A stretch of DNA of 64,000 bases from Malachius bipustulatus (Eukaryota; Arthropoda; Insecta; Coleoptera; Melyridae): NCBI GenBank assembly GCA_910589415.1, contig OU342631.1, positions 6,634,001-6,698,000 of the forward strand, read 5' to 3'. Under the pieces are notes generated by a model. The model made no database searches and was not told the DNA's origin. It saw only the letters and a program-made list of their open reading frames with translations. Below are positions 43,658 through 55,729 of this stretch, piece by piece. Made by a program: the position numbers and the translations under genes. How positions within the stretch are numbered: the first letter of the stretch is position 1; the number at the start of each line of letters is the position of its first letter.

Positions 43658-45380
43658 AACTGTGCTGTATGGCTGCAGGAGCTAATAATGGTGATAATGT
43701 AGCTATTTTCGATGAGGTCTAGAAATCTGCCTTCTTATAATTAATGATGTACCTCGGACGGTTCATCTAATAAGCTTCAGAACTTCCTGTTTAGCCGTAC
43801 ACGTTGACCAGGAATCTCTTCACTGCTACTGCAATGATTTCTGAAGTTGCCTCAGGGTTTTTAACTTACAACATCGACAAGGTGGGTTTTTTGGTGAGAG
43901 TTTTCACAAACTTCAATTTCCCTTGGTTGTAAAATGCTGAAGTCGTATCACACTCACTTATTGCGTGAAGAGACATGATGTGTTCTTTAATGGCTTTGAT
44001 TTGCAGAACGTTAACAGGAGAGTACTGATAGTAGGTGGTTGGAGCAACGTTTCCCTTTCCTGGTTTCAGGAAAAATACGTTTTATCGTTGGCAAAGGCTC
44101 GTGAAGTTGACCAACAGGTCAATGTCGTCCCAACCAAGCGCGAAAACGGTGAATTTCACTAGATAAGTAAATATGTTTTTGGCGCGCTCTATATAGCTGC
44201 GGAACAATTAGTCTTGAGAAAAAAGTTACATAAATGAGTTATATATAAGAAATGTAGACAATTTTGTCTACTTTATTTTTGTTAGAGTGGGCTTGTCTAA
44301 AAAATTGCTTCTTTTCTGAGATAATATAGACTAAAAACTGAAAAAAATTGACGAAATTTGGGTAAAAAGTGCCAAAAAACAAAGTTCCGGCCCAAATTTT
44401 TGCCTCAAACTTCAATTTTTAGTAACCCAAAAAACATAGAGGGTGAGAAAATCAAAACTATAACAAGACTTTCCTCTGAACCCCCATTATTTCCCTAATA
44501 TGAAAAAATCTATAACCAAAGGGCTCCAAAAATGGCTCGAACTTTCATTCTGGGAACAAAACCATTGGGTCTATCCCCAATTCCATCTTATAACGATCTT
44601 GCGATGAAGTATGTAGGGGCATGCAAAAAGTGATGTGTAGCAGTGTATAAGGAACAGGACAATGCAGCTGTCGAAAAAGTGCATCACTCACGACGTCCGA
44701 GAATTTCAACGACACAAACCAACATTGACATGATAAATGAACTTACTCTTGTCAACAGAAGAAATTTTAGCCTTTAAATGCTGCAAAAATTACAAATTAA
44801 TAATGGACAGCGTCGAGGGAATCAATCATAACATCTGAATTACAGGAAAATAGGTTGTGCAAGGGGGGTAACCATCAGTGTGTTATAAGTTATAACTATG
44901 GAACGAAAATAGCGACGTATTGGTTGAAGTTTCTACTGAGCTTCTCCGACAACTGCGATTAAAATGATGGAACCTAAATTGACCATTTTACACCAGAATC
45001 ACAAAGATCCTTCGGTCTACAATGGTATAATCCAAACTCCCCAATACCGAAAAAATGAAAGTTATGCCTTCAATGGGTAAAGTAACAGTGCATGACCGTC
45101 TTTTGGGACAGTGAAGATGTCCTCTTCACCAATTTTTTGAGAAAGTGATGTAGGTCCTTGCAGTGAAGGCACCTTATTATTCTGACATGCCCCTTATTAT
45201 TCTGACATGCCTCTTGTTATTCTGACATGCCCCTTATTATTGCCCTTTACTATTTTATGAACTTACATTTTATGAACGTACCTGCTACTATTGGTATACA
45301 ATGACAATAAATAGTTTCTGCAGTATGGATTTTATTATTACTTCTAGGGTAGGTTCAAAGCCCTTGTACTGAAGCTTGCG
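43658..45380. other. Intergenic, no gene recognised
   Basis: No coding or RNA gene supported. The only clear structure is a short tandem repeat at 45170-45242. Confidence 0.45.
45170..45242 (+). repeat. 22-bp tandem repeat, about 3.3 copies
   Basis: CCTTATTATTCTGACATGCC repeated with small changes (CTCTTGTTATT in the third copy). Confidence 0.9.
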
Positions 45381-45381
45381 C

Positions 45382-45786
45382 TTAATATACCCCTTTGAAT
45401 AATTTCCTCATCAATCCCATCTCCCGAAAGTATTTCAGTATGGGTCCAATGGGTGCTTGTTCTATTTCTTTTGGTTCTGCCATTTCGGTCCCAAATACTA
45501 GAAGTCTAGATCCCTCTATTGCGGTGCATTCACACATTAGGTGGTATGGGATTTCCTCCCCCTCCCCGCACCTCCTGCAATCTGGGTTATTTTTCACTCC
45601 TTTTATTGAGAGGTGTTTCATTAGTGGGCAATGTCCTGTTAGAAGTCCAATTGCCCATCTCAGCTGGTGTTTACTCAGCTTTTTCAGTTCCATCTTCTCT
45701 GCTCCCTCTACCCACCTAGTCGCTAGAACAGCACTCCAGTTAGGTTTAGGTAAGATCTGCATTGAAGTTGCACTATTTTCTCCCAT
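45382..45786 (-). pseudogene. 3' fragment of a non-LTR retrotransposon ORF2
   Basis: 134 residues ending in a stop. LSKHQLRWAIGLLTGHCPL and then C-x2-C ... HLMCEC make the C-terminal segment (end of the RNase H region plus Cys-rich motif) found in I/R1/jockey-type ORF2 proteins. No reverse transcriptase is present upstream in frame, so it is 5'-truncated or rearranged. Confidence 0.8.
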
Positions 45787-48700
45787 AGGTTTTCTCCCAT
45801 GAGGAAAATTAGTTCAGGTTTCCTGTCAACTAGGGTCCACGTTTCTGGTTTTAATTCTGGGTTTTGAATTCCCGGTCTTTGTGGATTTTTTCTGGTTTCT
45901 CTTGGGTCCCTGGTATCCACACTAGTGCTCTTATACGTTTCGGAACGTCCTTGGTGCCAAGTTTCGCTCCTGACCACGGTTCCATTTCCCTGACCACCCG
46001 CACAAGCGATGAGAAAGTCCCCTCTAAGCTGCACTTCTGAGAACCTTGGTGCAGGTTCTCCTTCTTTTACGTTGTTCCGGTTCCTTGCTGGTCCCGGGTT
46101 TTGCTACACTGGGGTTCACCTTCAACCCTAGTTTTCTAGGTTCTCCAGTTCCCCCCTGGTTGTGTAGTTTCTACTATCTTCTCAGTTTCCTGCGAGCGTC
46201 TCCTGAGATTTTTTTGCGTGGATCTGTCTTTTCAGAATTCTCTTCCCTTTTAGAATTAGGTGTGTCTTGGTCCATAATGGTTCCCACGAGTAATGGAGCT
46301 ATTAAATAAATACCATACGCAGAGCTCCATACGTATGGTAGGCATTTATTTTTGAAAGTCTTCGAGGTTGAATCCAGAAGGAACCGATCTACTATTTAGC
46401 CACGCATCCTTTTAGCCTGGGTTCCCGCCGTAGGATTTACGTTTTTAAAGGTTGTCTCCTATTGGTCCAAGCGGTAAAGCCTAGACCCCCGTATTCCTCT
46501 TTGCAGAATGGATTAGTCCCATATCTTCGTCGCAAAGTAGCAGACCTGTCGATAATAATTATTAAATAGGTACCAGAAATGTTGGAAATGGTTGTTAGCC
46601 TGTGAATACATGTTTATTGAGTAATTCTTAGATTTTTATCCTATAAATTCTGCAGAACATAACAAGCTATAAGATTATAAGAAGATGAATCAAGTAGAGG
46701 ATTTATTGATGTAGCGATGCAGGGATCGTTCTAAAATTTACGTCCAAAGGTATCTCATCTATGGTTCTTTTCTTGTAAGGTGACTATGACGTCAGTTGTC
46801 ACGGATGACACTGCATGCATCTACTTTTAGCTTACTATATCTGCGTCGCTCTATATCGGAATCCCTATCTTGAAAACTTCCGCAAACTTGCGTTTTGTTT
46901 AGCAATCACGTCATGGTCATCGTAAATGAAAAGAGCCTTACCGAGCTTGCTCTTTACAAATCTTGTAAAATCTCACAGGTCTACATAGCCCAAAAAAGTA
47001 AAGTTTACTATTTATATAACAATTATTACCAATTCTTGGTTGGCTCTCTAAAATATCAGAAATCATGGTAGGTCATAAAATCATAACATCAGATTTATTG
47101 ACACCATACACTAATATGCTTCTAAACTATCACCACCATTGATTTTGCATGGTTGGCATTATTGAGTGTGGTCCATAAATGGTCCACTCAATTATTGCTG
47201 ATATTTTGCCAACCTACGTGGATAACCATCGGTGAATGGAGTTGTATAACTTACAGTTTATCAGAAATGGTGTAGTCTTTGAATATGAATAGAATATTTC
47301 CTGAGTCATCGATTAAACATGAGGGTCTTACTGTCATAAATTTACCAGATGTGGGATTCCTCCTTAGGTAGGTATACAGTTAGATCTGGTTTTGTGCCAA
47401 TGGACGACTAACATAATATGGTCAACAGAGTTCTGCCAATCACTCCAGCAAATCTGGTGTTCTCCAAGCGTGTCCAATTATTTTTCTATTATGACAGTTC
47501 TTTTCACTTTTTTACATTGCTGATCATGGTGAAATTATCTAACAATAAAATCTCCAGTGTCCGCCAAAAAGTACGCACCATATATGGGATTTTTTTTTGT
47601 TTTTCATCTTTTCTGAATAGTTTTTGTACTAAATTTATGCTTTTCAAAAGATTAGGTTTGAGCGCACTAGATCCATATGGTGTGAATTTTAGTTCCATAG
47701 AAAACGGCGTTTTTATAAACTTCAAAATCACAAAAAACATGATATTTCGAAAACTAAAAGTGTTTTAAGGAAATTTGGGCACCATTCTTCAGATTTTCAC
47801 CAAATGTAACTATTAGAAATGAATTTTTGTATACCTACAAGTGGTCAAAAAGTGGCAAGTTTTGAAATTTCCACTTTTTGCTCATTTTTCTCAGTGTAAT
47901 TTTGAATTTGAAATATTTTGACTCCAATCTTAGTTAGCATTGTTTATAATAATTAGAAAAATTGACTAGATCAATAGAAACTATCACCAGGAGTGAAATT
48001 TTCGAATTTAATAAAATCTCTGTCATATTTTTCTATGTATTTGGAGCAGAGGGTGTTTCACATGAAAAGCATCTTGCTAATTCAAGATCTATAACAATAA
48101 AATATAAAATTTTGAAAAGTTTAGTCTTCTTTATTTCAAAGAAAGCTGTTCATTTTTGAAAAATTCCTGTTTAATGTGACAAATTATTGGTTTCAAAAAA
48201 CAATCTATAATTCAATATTAAAACAAATTGACTAAAGAAGACATCTCTCAGTTTTTCTAGTTTTTTCAGCACATTCAGCAACGAATACGAAGGATAGTAG
48301 AGAATAATATAATTTATAAATTTTTGGTCATAAATTTCAGTTTTCACGAACATTCGGAAACTGAGACAAAAATAGATTTTACATAAAATCCAGGGATAAG
48401 TTCTTGACGCAAGAAATATATTTTTAATAATAGGATTAACTTTCTCATTACTACTTTCGTCACTAAATAGTTAATATTTCCGAATGCTCATGAAGCGTGT
48501 CTCCCTAACTCCCTCCTTTCTGACACTCTCATAATATCAGCTAGACGTCGCCTTTGAAGCCTAGTCCCGGATTTTACATCCTCCCAGTTATATTTGTCTC
48601 TTCTCACGTCTGGCAGCAGGGATCAGGGATTAGACCTCCGCGCGGAGTTCTGCCTGACCTGACTGAGAACTCTCACCGACCTAACTATTCGAGAGTAATG

Positions 48701-49860
48701 GGCAACAGGGTCGGAGATTCATGTCTGCCGCTCGATCCTGCGATAAGCATCATTTACACTCCCTTGTATTATTCGCCTGACGCTTTTTACTTTCGTCACG
48801 CTTATCCCCCTTATTGTTCATATCGTGAATGCTGGATGGAGGGCATCTTCATCGATCATCTAATTGTAATGAAAAATTTGTCAATTTTTCTGTGAAAAGG
48901 CTCAAGAGGAGGGCTTTTGTTTGTTTAGTCAAGCGATAGTCTAAGCAATTGTCAGGGTTTATTAGGAAAGAGGTCAGGATCAGATAATATTGTCAAAAGT
49001 CTAAAAGTTTGCTTCGTCCAAAAATTCCCCTAAAAAGACTAAGGACGTTTTCTCTGCATCATTCTGCATATCTGTGGACTCTAAGGCTTACCATATGTTT
49101 TTTTTTTCAAATATCATAGATAACTGCCTGACTAATTGATCAAATTCGGTTGTGACATTGTGACAACTTCATGGTACTAGAAAATAGAATAAGATAAAGT
49201 CACAGGTAGCAAAAAGACATCTACATATTTCAACAATAATAATTATATGACAGTGGTCACGGTGGTCAAGGTGTTCGCAGTACCACGCGAAACTGCGGAA
49301 GCGGGAGCGGAGCGATCCGAGCTCAGGCAGGACTTGTGCAACTAGAAATGCATGAACACTGAGGCGTTTCGATCCATGCATATCCCGCTGCACAATAATA
49401 ATTACGTCCCACGCTCGGGTCGCTCCGCTCCCGCTCCCGCAATCTGGCATTGGTCTGCATGGACCCGCCGAATCAGAAATGAAATGTTACTAGAAAGGAG
49501 CATGTGAAAGTTTCTGGAATATCGCGCAACGTAATATTGGGTATACAGATCAATAGACCATTAACAAAATAAATGACAAAGTTCAAAGAAAACTTTTTGC
49601 GACGATCTTGAGCTATCTGCATGACTAATGAATCTTATAGTTCCAAGTTCCAGTCGAAATTCTTCACAGATCAAGGTTTGGAGAAGCAAAATCTTCCATG
49701 CATGGCAACTATTTTGAATATAAATTTACAAATCGCGCAAATTTAAAAGTTTGTTATTTATTTGTATAACGATTGATTTTGCTTCTAAAAGCATCTAAAA
49801 AATGTGTTTTTTGCACTTTTTGGCTAACAGTAAAATTGTCATCGGCTACTTGATTCGAAA
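45787..49860. other. Intergenic, no gene recognised
   Basis: 46036-46500 is GC-richer and may be further retrotransposon debris. Frames at 47418-47768, 48554-48895 and 49169-49450 show no motif and overlap antisense frames. A GC-rich imperfect inverted pair, GCGGGAGCGGAGCGA-like, lies at 49295-49312 and 49422-49440. Confidence 0.4.
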
Positions 49861-49874
49861 CATGTTCACTGTTT

Positions 49875-50065
49875 GTCAAATGGTTTTCACATTTTTCAAG
49901 TACCTAAGCGACATTTTGTGAATGGGAAAATGATTTAACAAATCATGAAATAGAATAATCGACTAACGAGGATTAAGATAAATATAAAAAAAGCAAAAGA
50001 AAAACAAGTAAATGACACACGAAAGACAGAAATAAGAAAAATTTTCCAGTCTCCTTATATTATAT
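49875..50065 (+). repeat. Left copy of a long-range inverted duplication
   Basis: About 190 bp from GTTTGTCAAATGGTTTTCAC to CCAGTCTCCTTATATT match, in reverse complement, 55444-55640 with few differences. Confidence 0.88.
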
Positions 50066-51384
50066 GAGAATTTGCGCTTGTGTTGACAGGAATTGGCATC
50101 AATGAACAACAGACGTATTATTATACCCAGAACACAAGTCTATTTTAGGAGTAAAATCCCTCTGGGTGTTTGACATTCACTTTGTTTCACCATTTAGCAA
50201 ACGGCAAAATTTTCCAGATTTTGGACATGTCTCTTTATAGAAGATTGCACTAAAAATAAAGTCGCCGCGAATAACATGGTTTGAAACAAAATACAGCTGC
50301 ACTATCTGACCAACTAGAAAATCTGTATGTTTTGCAAGCAATGGGAGGTGGTCAACAATTTTGCCCCAAGTGCCTAACTAAGAATTTGATAAACCACGAA
50401 AGCTATATTTACTTTAAAATGGTAACTTTGATTTTTAATTGAAGTCACTGAAAAAATTATCAATATACTGTTTAGTTACTTGATCAGAAACAATTCTATT
50501 GAAAAATTTGACACACACGTACGACGGCGTATTAGTGCCACAGCGCAAAATATAAAGTCTGTACACTGAGAGTTGTCTGTTGTGAGAACTAAGGATACAT
50601 CATCTCGTTATGTTTCCTACTCCTTCTATTACATTGCATAGTCAATCGAGTTAAAATGGGACGTATTGTCAGAAATACGTTTGAATCGTCAGCAATTCTA
50701 AAAAGATGAGCGAGAGTGAGACGGATGTATCGACTCGCGTCTTGATACGCTCAGACTAATACGATATTATTACGATAAGATTGTCGTCGCACTCGTCGCT
50801 ACTCTCAGTAGTGTCAGTGTCAGCGGTAAATATACTAAATAAGGTTTTTGTTGTGATTTGAAACGTTTTTAATACGAAATTAGCAGAATTACCTGTGTTA
50901 TATTGTACGGTGTGATAAACTATGAGTAACTTAATTTCGCGAATGCCTAAAAATCTATTTCCTTGTTTTGCCTGGGAAACGATTGAACTCCCTAGTACGT
51001 GGTCTTGTGGTTAAATTGCTGGAATATTTTACTTGCAAATAAGAAAACGGAGGTGTTATTCTTCCTTTTAAATGGCAACCAGCAGGTAGGTGACATGATA
51101 TTTCTATCATGATGATAACAATAATTATTATGATTCTTATTTACTTGCATTATATACCTATATTTGTTATCAAAAAGTTGCAAGGCTCTACTTCGTCAAT
51201 AACTTGTCGAAATAATATATTTGTAGGATATTCATTATTCCTCAACACACGCCACTGACACGAACTGCGATACCACATCTGGTTCGACTTAGAAATAAGT
51301 GTACGATTCAAATCGAATTAAATGCAATTGTTTAGTCAGAATCAGTGTGGCATGACAACGGACAACTCTCAGTGTACAGAGAGT

Positions 51385-51535
51385 ATATTTTAATATTTCG
51401 ACATTTCAAAAGTCAAAATTTTGAGATTGCAAAGGCAAAATTTTGTGTTGTAAATGTCAAAATTTTGAGAATTAAAGACAAAATTTTGAGATTTAAATTC
51501 AAAATTTGCAGTTTTGAAATGTCGAAATATTGGCA
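51385..51535. repeat. Array 1 of AAAATTTTGAGATT units between inverted ends
   Basis: Bounded by AATATTTCGACATTTCAAAA and its complement TTTTGAAATGTCGAAATATT. Inside, the palindromic 8-mer AAAATTTT followed by GAGA or GTGT recurs at 20-22 bp steps about five times. Confidence 0.85.
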
Positions 51536-51984
51536 CTGACAGCAAACACCATTGTTGTTAAGCAAGGTTAAATGCGCATGTCATTCAACGAAGTCCTGTG
51601 TTGCGTGATTTAGTAGCTGAATTCTGGCCAGAATCTGATAAGTCAAGTCTTTGGTCGTTGTTAGGTTCTCTCTCCCCCTTGAAATTTACAACCTCTGGGG
51701 CTTTTTCTTCTATCTATTTTATATTTTACTTTTCTTTTTTTTTCATTTTCTTGAAATTTCAGGGAAAAAACTAACAATGGCCAATGAGCTGACTCATCAG
51801 GTTCCGATCAATCTGGTTTAGAGCCGATCAATCTGGTCATCTTTTTTATTCAGTAAAAATCGATACATATCGTAAAATCAGTACAATCTGGCAACTGTAT
51901 TTCAACAGCGGAATAATCTCTTTGAATCTCGCATGCGTACTACTTCTGTAGGCTACGACTTTTAATTAAAAAAAAAAATTTAAA

Positions 51985-52110
51985 ACTAAATCTCAAAATT
52001 TTTAGTTTAAATCTCGAAATTTTGAGATTTAAAAGTCAAAATTTTGAGATTGAAACACAAAATTGTGAGATTAAACTCCAAATTTTGAGTTTTAAAATGT
52101 CGAAATATTA
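51985..52110. repeat. Array 2 of AAAATTTTGAGATT units
   Basis: Same unit, about five copies (TCAAAATTTTTAG, CGAAATTTTGAGA, TCAAAATTTTGAGA, ACAAAATTGTGAGA, CCAAATTTTGAG), ending in TTTTAAAATGTCGAAATATT as in array 1. Confidence 0.85.
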
Positions 52111-52424
52111 AAAAATATATTTTGCGCTGTGGTACCAATACGCCGTCGTACGTTAGTGATGATGAGATATTAGAAATTGCAAACAAGAGTGTGTCTACCT
52201 TCAAGATCCATGTGACAAGGACGTCTGTGAGCTTTCTAAAATTGTAAAGAATGAATTAGATGGATGTACAGTTTAGCGACGATCCATACGACTCTGTTGA
52301 TTTATATTTAATTTTAAGAGAACATTTATTAAATTTACTGTAATGGAAAAATTTTATCAATTTGGAAAGAAATAGGTCATGGTTCTTTTTTATGTTCATC
52401 TAATTATAGCCAAATTTTGAAAAT

Positions 52425-52562
52425 TCTCAAAATTTTGAGAGTTATAACACAAAATTTTAAGAATTAAACTCAACATTTTGACAAAAAATCACAAAATTTT
52501 GGCTTTGCAATCTCAAAATTTTGAGATTAAAACACAAAACTCAAAATTTTGATTTTTGAAAT
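52425..52562. repeat. Array 3 of AAAATTTTGAG units
   Basis: Further copies of the same unit just outside the ACGTACGACGG element, ending in a decayed TTTTTGAAATGTGGAAAA. The spacing is less regular. Confidence 0.8.
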
Positions 52563-55440
52563 GTGGAAAAAAGTGACTTTTTTTCAAAAAAAAAGAGGGA
52601 GCATCGGTCTTAAATGACTCACTCTCACTTAAATCACTCTCCACTCTGGTAATTTGGATTCGAGATAGAACTCATACAGCCACACACACTTTAAATATAA
52701 ATTAGTCTTAAAACATTCGATCGCTTGTTGCCTTCAAGTGCTGAAACACTCATTTTGCAACGTGTGTCACACAAGATTTTTTGTTAAAAAGCATCATGAA
52801 GCTTGATGAAAACTTGTTTTTAATTGTCATTTATGTCATTCACAAAAAGGAGTTGTTGCACTATTTTTCGACGCACGAATAAAAAATCAGGTCCATAACT
52901 TCTCTAGCCCAATAATCAGTCCAAAAGAGTCGCTGCATGGAGGTGCAATATAATCCCAAGAACATGTAGTTTTTCTTCCCCCATATCCCACAGTTTTACT
53001 TGTTGACGACACACCGTCCTAGATCAAAATATCGCTTCATTGTCGAAGAAAATACATACAAGAAACTCTGCATTATTACAAGATTCATAAAAAAATTAAA
53101 TTGAACATTATGCTGGCTAGCAAACTGTACAACTTGAAATCTTTTTCCAGTCTATCGAAATGCAGCCGTGACAGACAGACACACGGACGAACAAAGATTT
53201 CATTCCATTATTAAGGGTTCTATTTTTTCCCTTCAAGCCTGGAACCCTAAACAGCATTGGGCTCAATGAAACATTCAAATAAGTGTAGTATATCGAACCA
53301 GGTGACTATGGTTTAACATTACCAACTGCCATCTTATTATTTATGATCAGTTGGACAGGCGATTTCACTCTATTTTCTTCCAATGAAAGACAACGAACGT
53401 TCAGTAGGTAAGTATTGAACGGTTTCGGTACTCAAAGATGATGAACTGTCTCCCTGTGGGGGTCAGTCTAAAATTAAAGAATTAGGCAGAAGAAGCCACA
53501 ATTCCCGAAATCAATAATCTGTCAGTTAAAATTGTGTCCAGATCGCGTTTTGCAGTTTTTGGTATACCTCCAGTTAAAGATTGGAAAAAATAGAAAGATA
53601 AAAAAAAAATGTGTATACAAGAGGTTTATAGATCTCTTATCAAATCTTATCAAATCTACCGAAAACACTTTGGGAAATAGATCCCAGGATAAACGAAAGT
53701 GGAGGAACACTTTCCCAACAATGGCAGTGGTCACTCAATCTCTAGACGCAAAAAAAAAAATTAAGAGCAGAACACTGATATGTCCCTAATACAAAACAGT
53801 TAGAACATAAATTCATCCAAATCATCAGAGCTGAAAGCTTTCACATCCTCTTACAATGAATCTGAGTTACTATTCTTTGGACTAGTTCTTGAATCTTATG
53901 ATTAATGGCTCCGTCTATCTCTGCGAGATATTCGAGACATTGGAAAAATCGAAACTATGAAATGGGATAACTGATCGGTAGATATGACTAGTACTTATGC
54001 GGGAGACGGAGAATCTCACACAATGACACTCCTGCTGGACTTGCCGCAACTATTCCAGGAAAATCGAGGGAAAGAAGCGAGAGGCTCGTGCGGCCGCTGG
54101 AATTGATTAGCCTTTTGCGTTCCGCATCCAGCAGTATTCCTCGGGGTAGATAAGGACGGAAGGCAGCAGTTGCGGCACCCAACCGACCTTATCCGTTCTA
54201 TACAAGTCTACACTCCAACTAGATGATGAAAAGCTTCGACATTGAAAGATTCTTACTCAAAATAATGTTATCTTGCTTATTTTTTGAGTTTAGGGCTCAG
54301 TTGAGACTAGCCCCCACTACATTACCAAATATGTGAGTGTGAGTAAAAGTTATAAATGCAGACATGACGAGAGAAACGGTCTGATACTACTGACATACCT
54401 GACCATATATACCCAGTTTTACCCAAAAATTCAATTTTTGCAAGTTAGCCCTTCACAGACTTAGCTTTCAAAAGAAATTTTGAATTAAGAACTGAAATCA
54501 AGTCGAGTAAAAACCGGTCAATGCTCTTTGTACTGCGTCACTGATCTAAATTTTCAGGACATCGTTCAACAGCCTTTAAGAATATTTTACCAGAAACTTA
54601 CAATTACCGCACTAAATTTGCAATAAAGTTGCGGGAGCTGTTATTGGATTAAAACCTATACTGTTTTAAGATCAAAGAACTTACCCATTTCTACTAATAT
54701 TTCCTGTATCTTAGTACCATCAAAATGTCCAGAACGCAGAATATTACCTACCAAGACAATTCTAAAGAGTGTATTATTTCATCTGCAATACTGCATACTT
54801 ATTCAAAGAGTATAATGCAGTCTCAGTCAACAAAGTCCAAATGACTTTAGACCAAGGTACAAAAGCAAAGTTAAGTCAAGCGTTGCGTCAACCCTCGACG
54901 TCTTAGATCTTGGCAACTAGGGTAAGGTCACGATGAAAATCACGACCGTATGCCGGTTTAAGAAAGCAAGCTCGACAACCGACATATCTCCGTGATTCTG
55001 CAGCTCCCTCGTTTATGTAGCCCTTATCCTTATCTATAGGGGTAATTCGTAAAGAGTTCTACTTACAGCTCTTCCTTAATCTTGGAACAATGGAAAAGTA
55101 TACTAATAAAGAAACTTCCAGTATTAGTTCTTTCATTACAACTATAGTGTGAGGCTAAAGGATTTATGTCCACAGACAGTTAATAAATAATAATAAAAAA
55201 AACTTGCAGTCAGTAAGGGGAAGCTCAGCAGCCTGCATGTTTTTTAAGGATAGACACGATCACCATATCCAAACCCCTCCCCGCTCATGTGATTCTCTAC
55301 TCTCTATTAAGAAAATAGAAAAAAATGCTGCATGACCTAGTAGGGCAGCAGTAATACGCGTAAGCCCAGCAAATAACTGTTCAACACTCTTTAAGTGTCC
55401 AACGTTCACTCGAACCAAGTTACCATCATAGACAAATTCT
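52563..55440. other. Intergenic, no gene recognised
   Basis: No coding sequence supported. A moderately GC-rich, non-repetitive block at 53995-54190 stands out (GCGGCCGCTGGAATTGATTA, AGATAAGGACGG). Confidence 0.4.
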
Positions 55441-55443
55441 CAA

Positions 55444-55640
55444 ATAAGATAAGGAGACTGGAATATTTTTCTTATTTCTGTATTTCGTGTGTCATTTACT
55501 TGTTTTTCTATTACTTTTTTATATTTATCTTAATCCTCGTTAGTCAATTATTTTATTTCATGATTTTTTAAATCATTTTCCCATTCAAAAAATGTCGCTT
55601 ACTTGAAAAATGTGAAAACCATTTGACAAACAGTGAAACA
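55444..55640 (-). repeat. Right copy of the long-range inverted duplication
   Basis: Reverse complement of 49875-50065. The two copies enclose 5.4 kb containing the ACGTACGACGG element. They could be the ends of a larger foldback transposon or two independent insertions in opposite orientation. Confidence 0.88.
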
Positions 55641-55729
55641 CAACAATTGGCCACTACCAGCTGCCTCGGACCATTCGTGTAGAGTTAATCTTTCAGGTCG
55701 CTTGTCGTATCTGTGATCTGTGAGTGAAT

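Larger units (their letters stand above)
50517..52153. mobile_element. Element with 35-40 bp inverted ends ACGTACGACGGCG
   Basis: ACGTACGACGGCGTATTAGT at the left; the right end is the complement, including CACAGCGCAAAATATA. A second inverted pair, ACACTGAGAGTTGTC, occurs at 50572 and about 51355. No transposase was recognised. It contains two of the three AAAATTTTGAG arrays. Confidence 0.7.

Noticed and set aside
45395..45802. 135-residue plus-strand frame
   Set aside because: Antisense of the non-LTR ORF2 fragment, whose Cys-rich motif is on the minus strand.
48554..48895. 113-residue plus-strand frame
   Set aside because: No domain or motif, unusual composition, no splice context; not supported as a gene.
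51345..52562. CRISPR-like array of short regular repeats
   Set aside because: Eukaryotic sequence, palindromic AT repeat with short variable spacing and no unique spacers; no cas-type gene.
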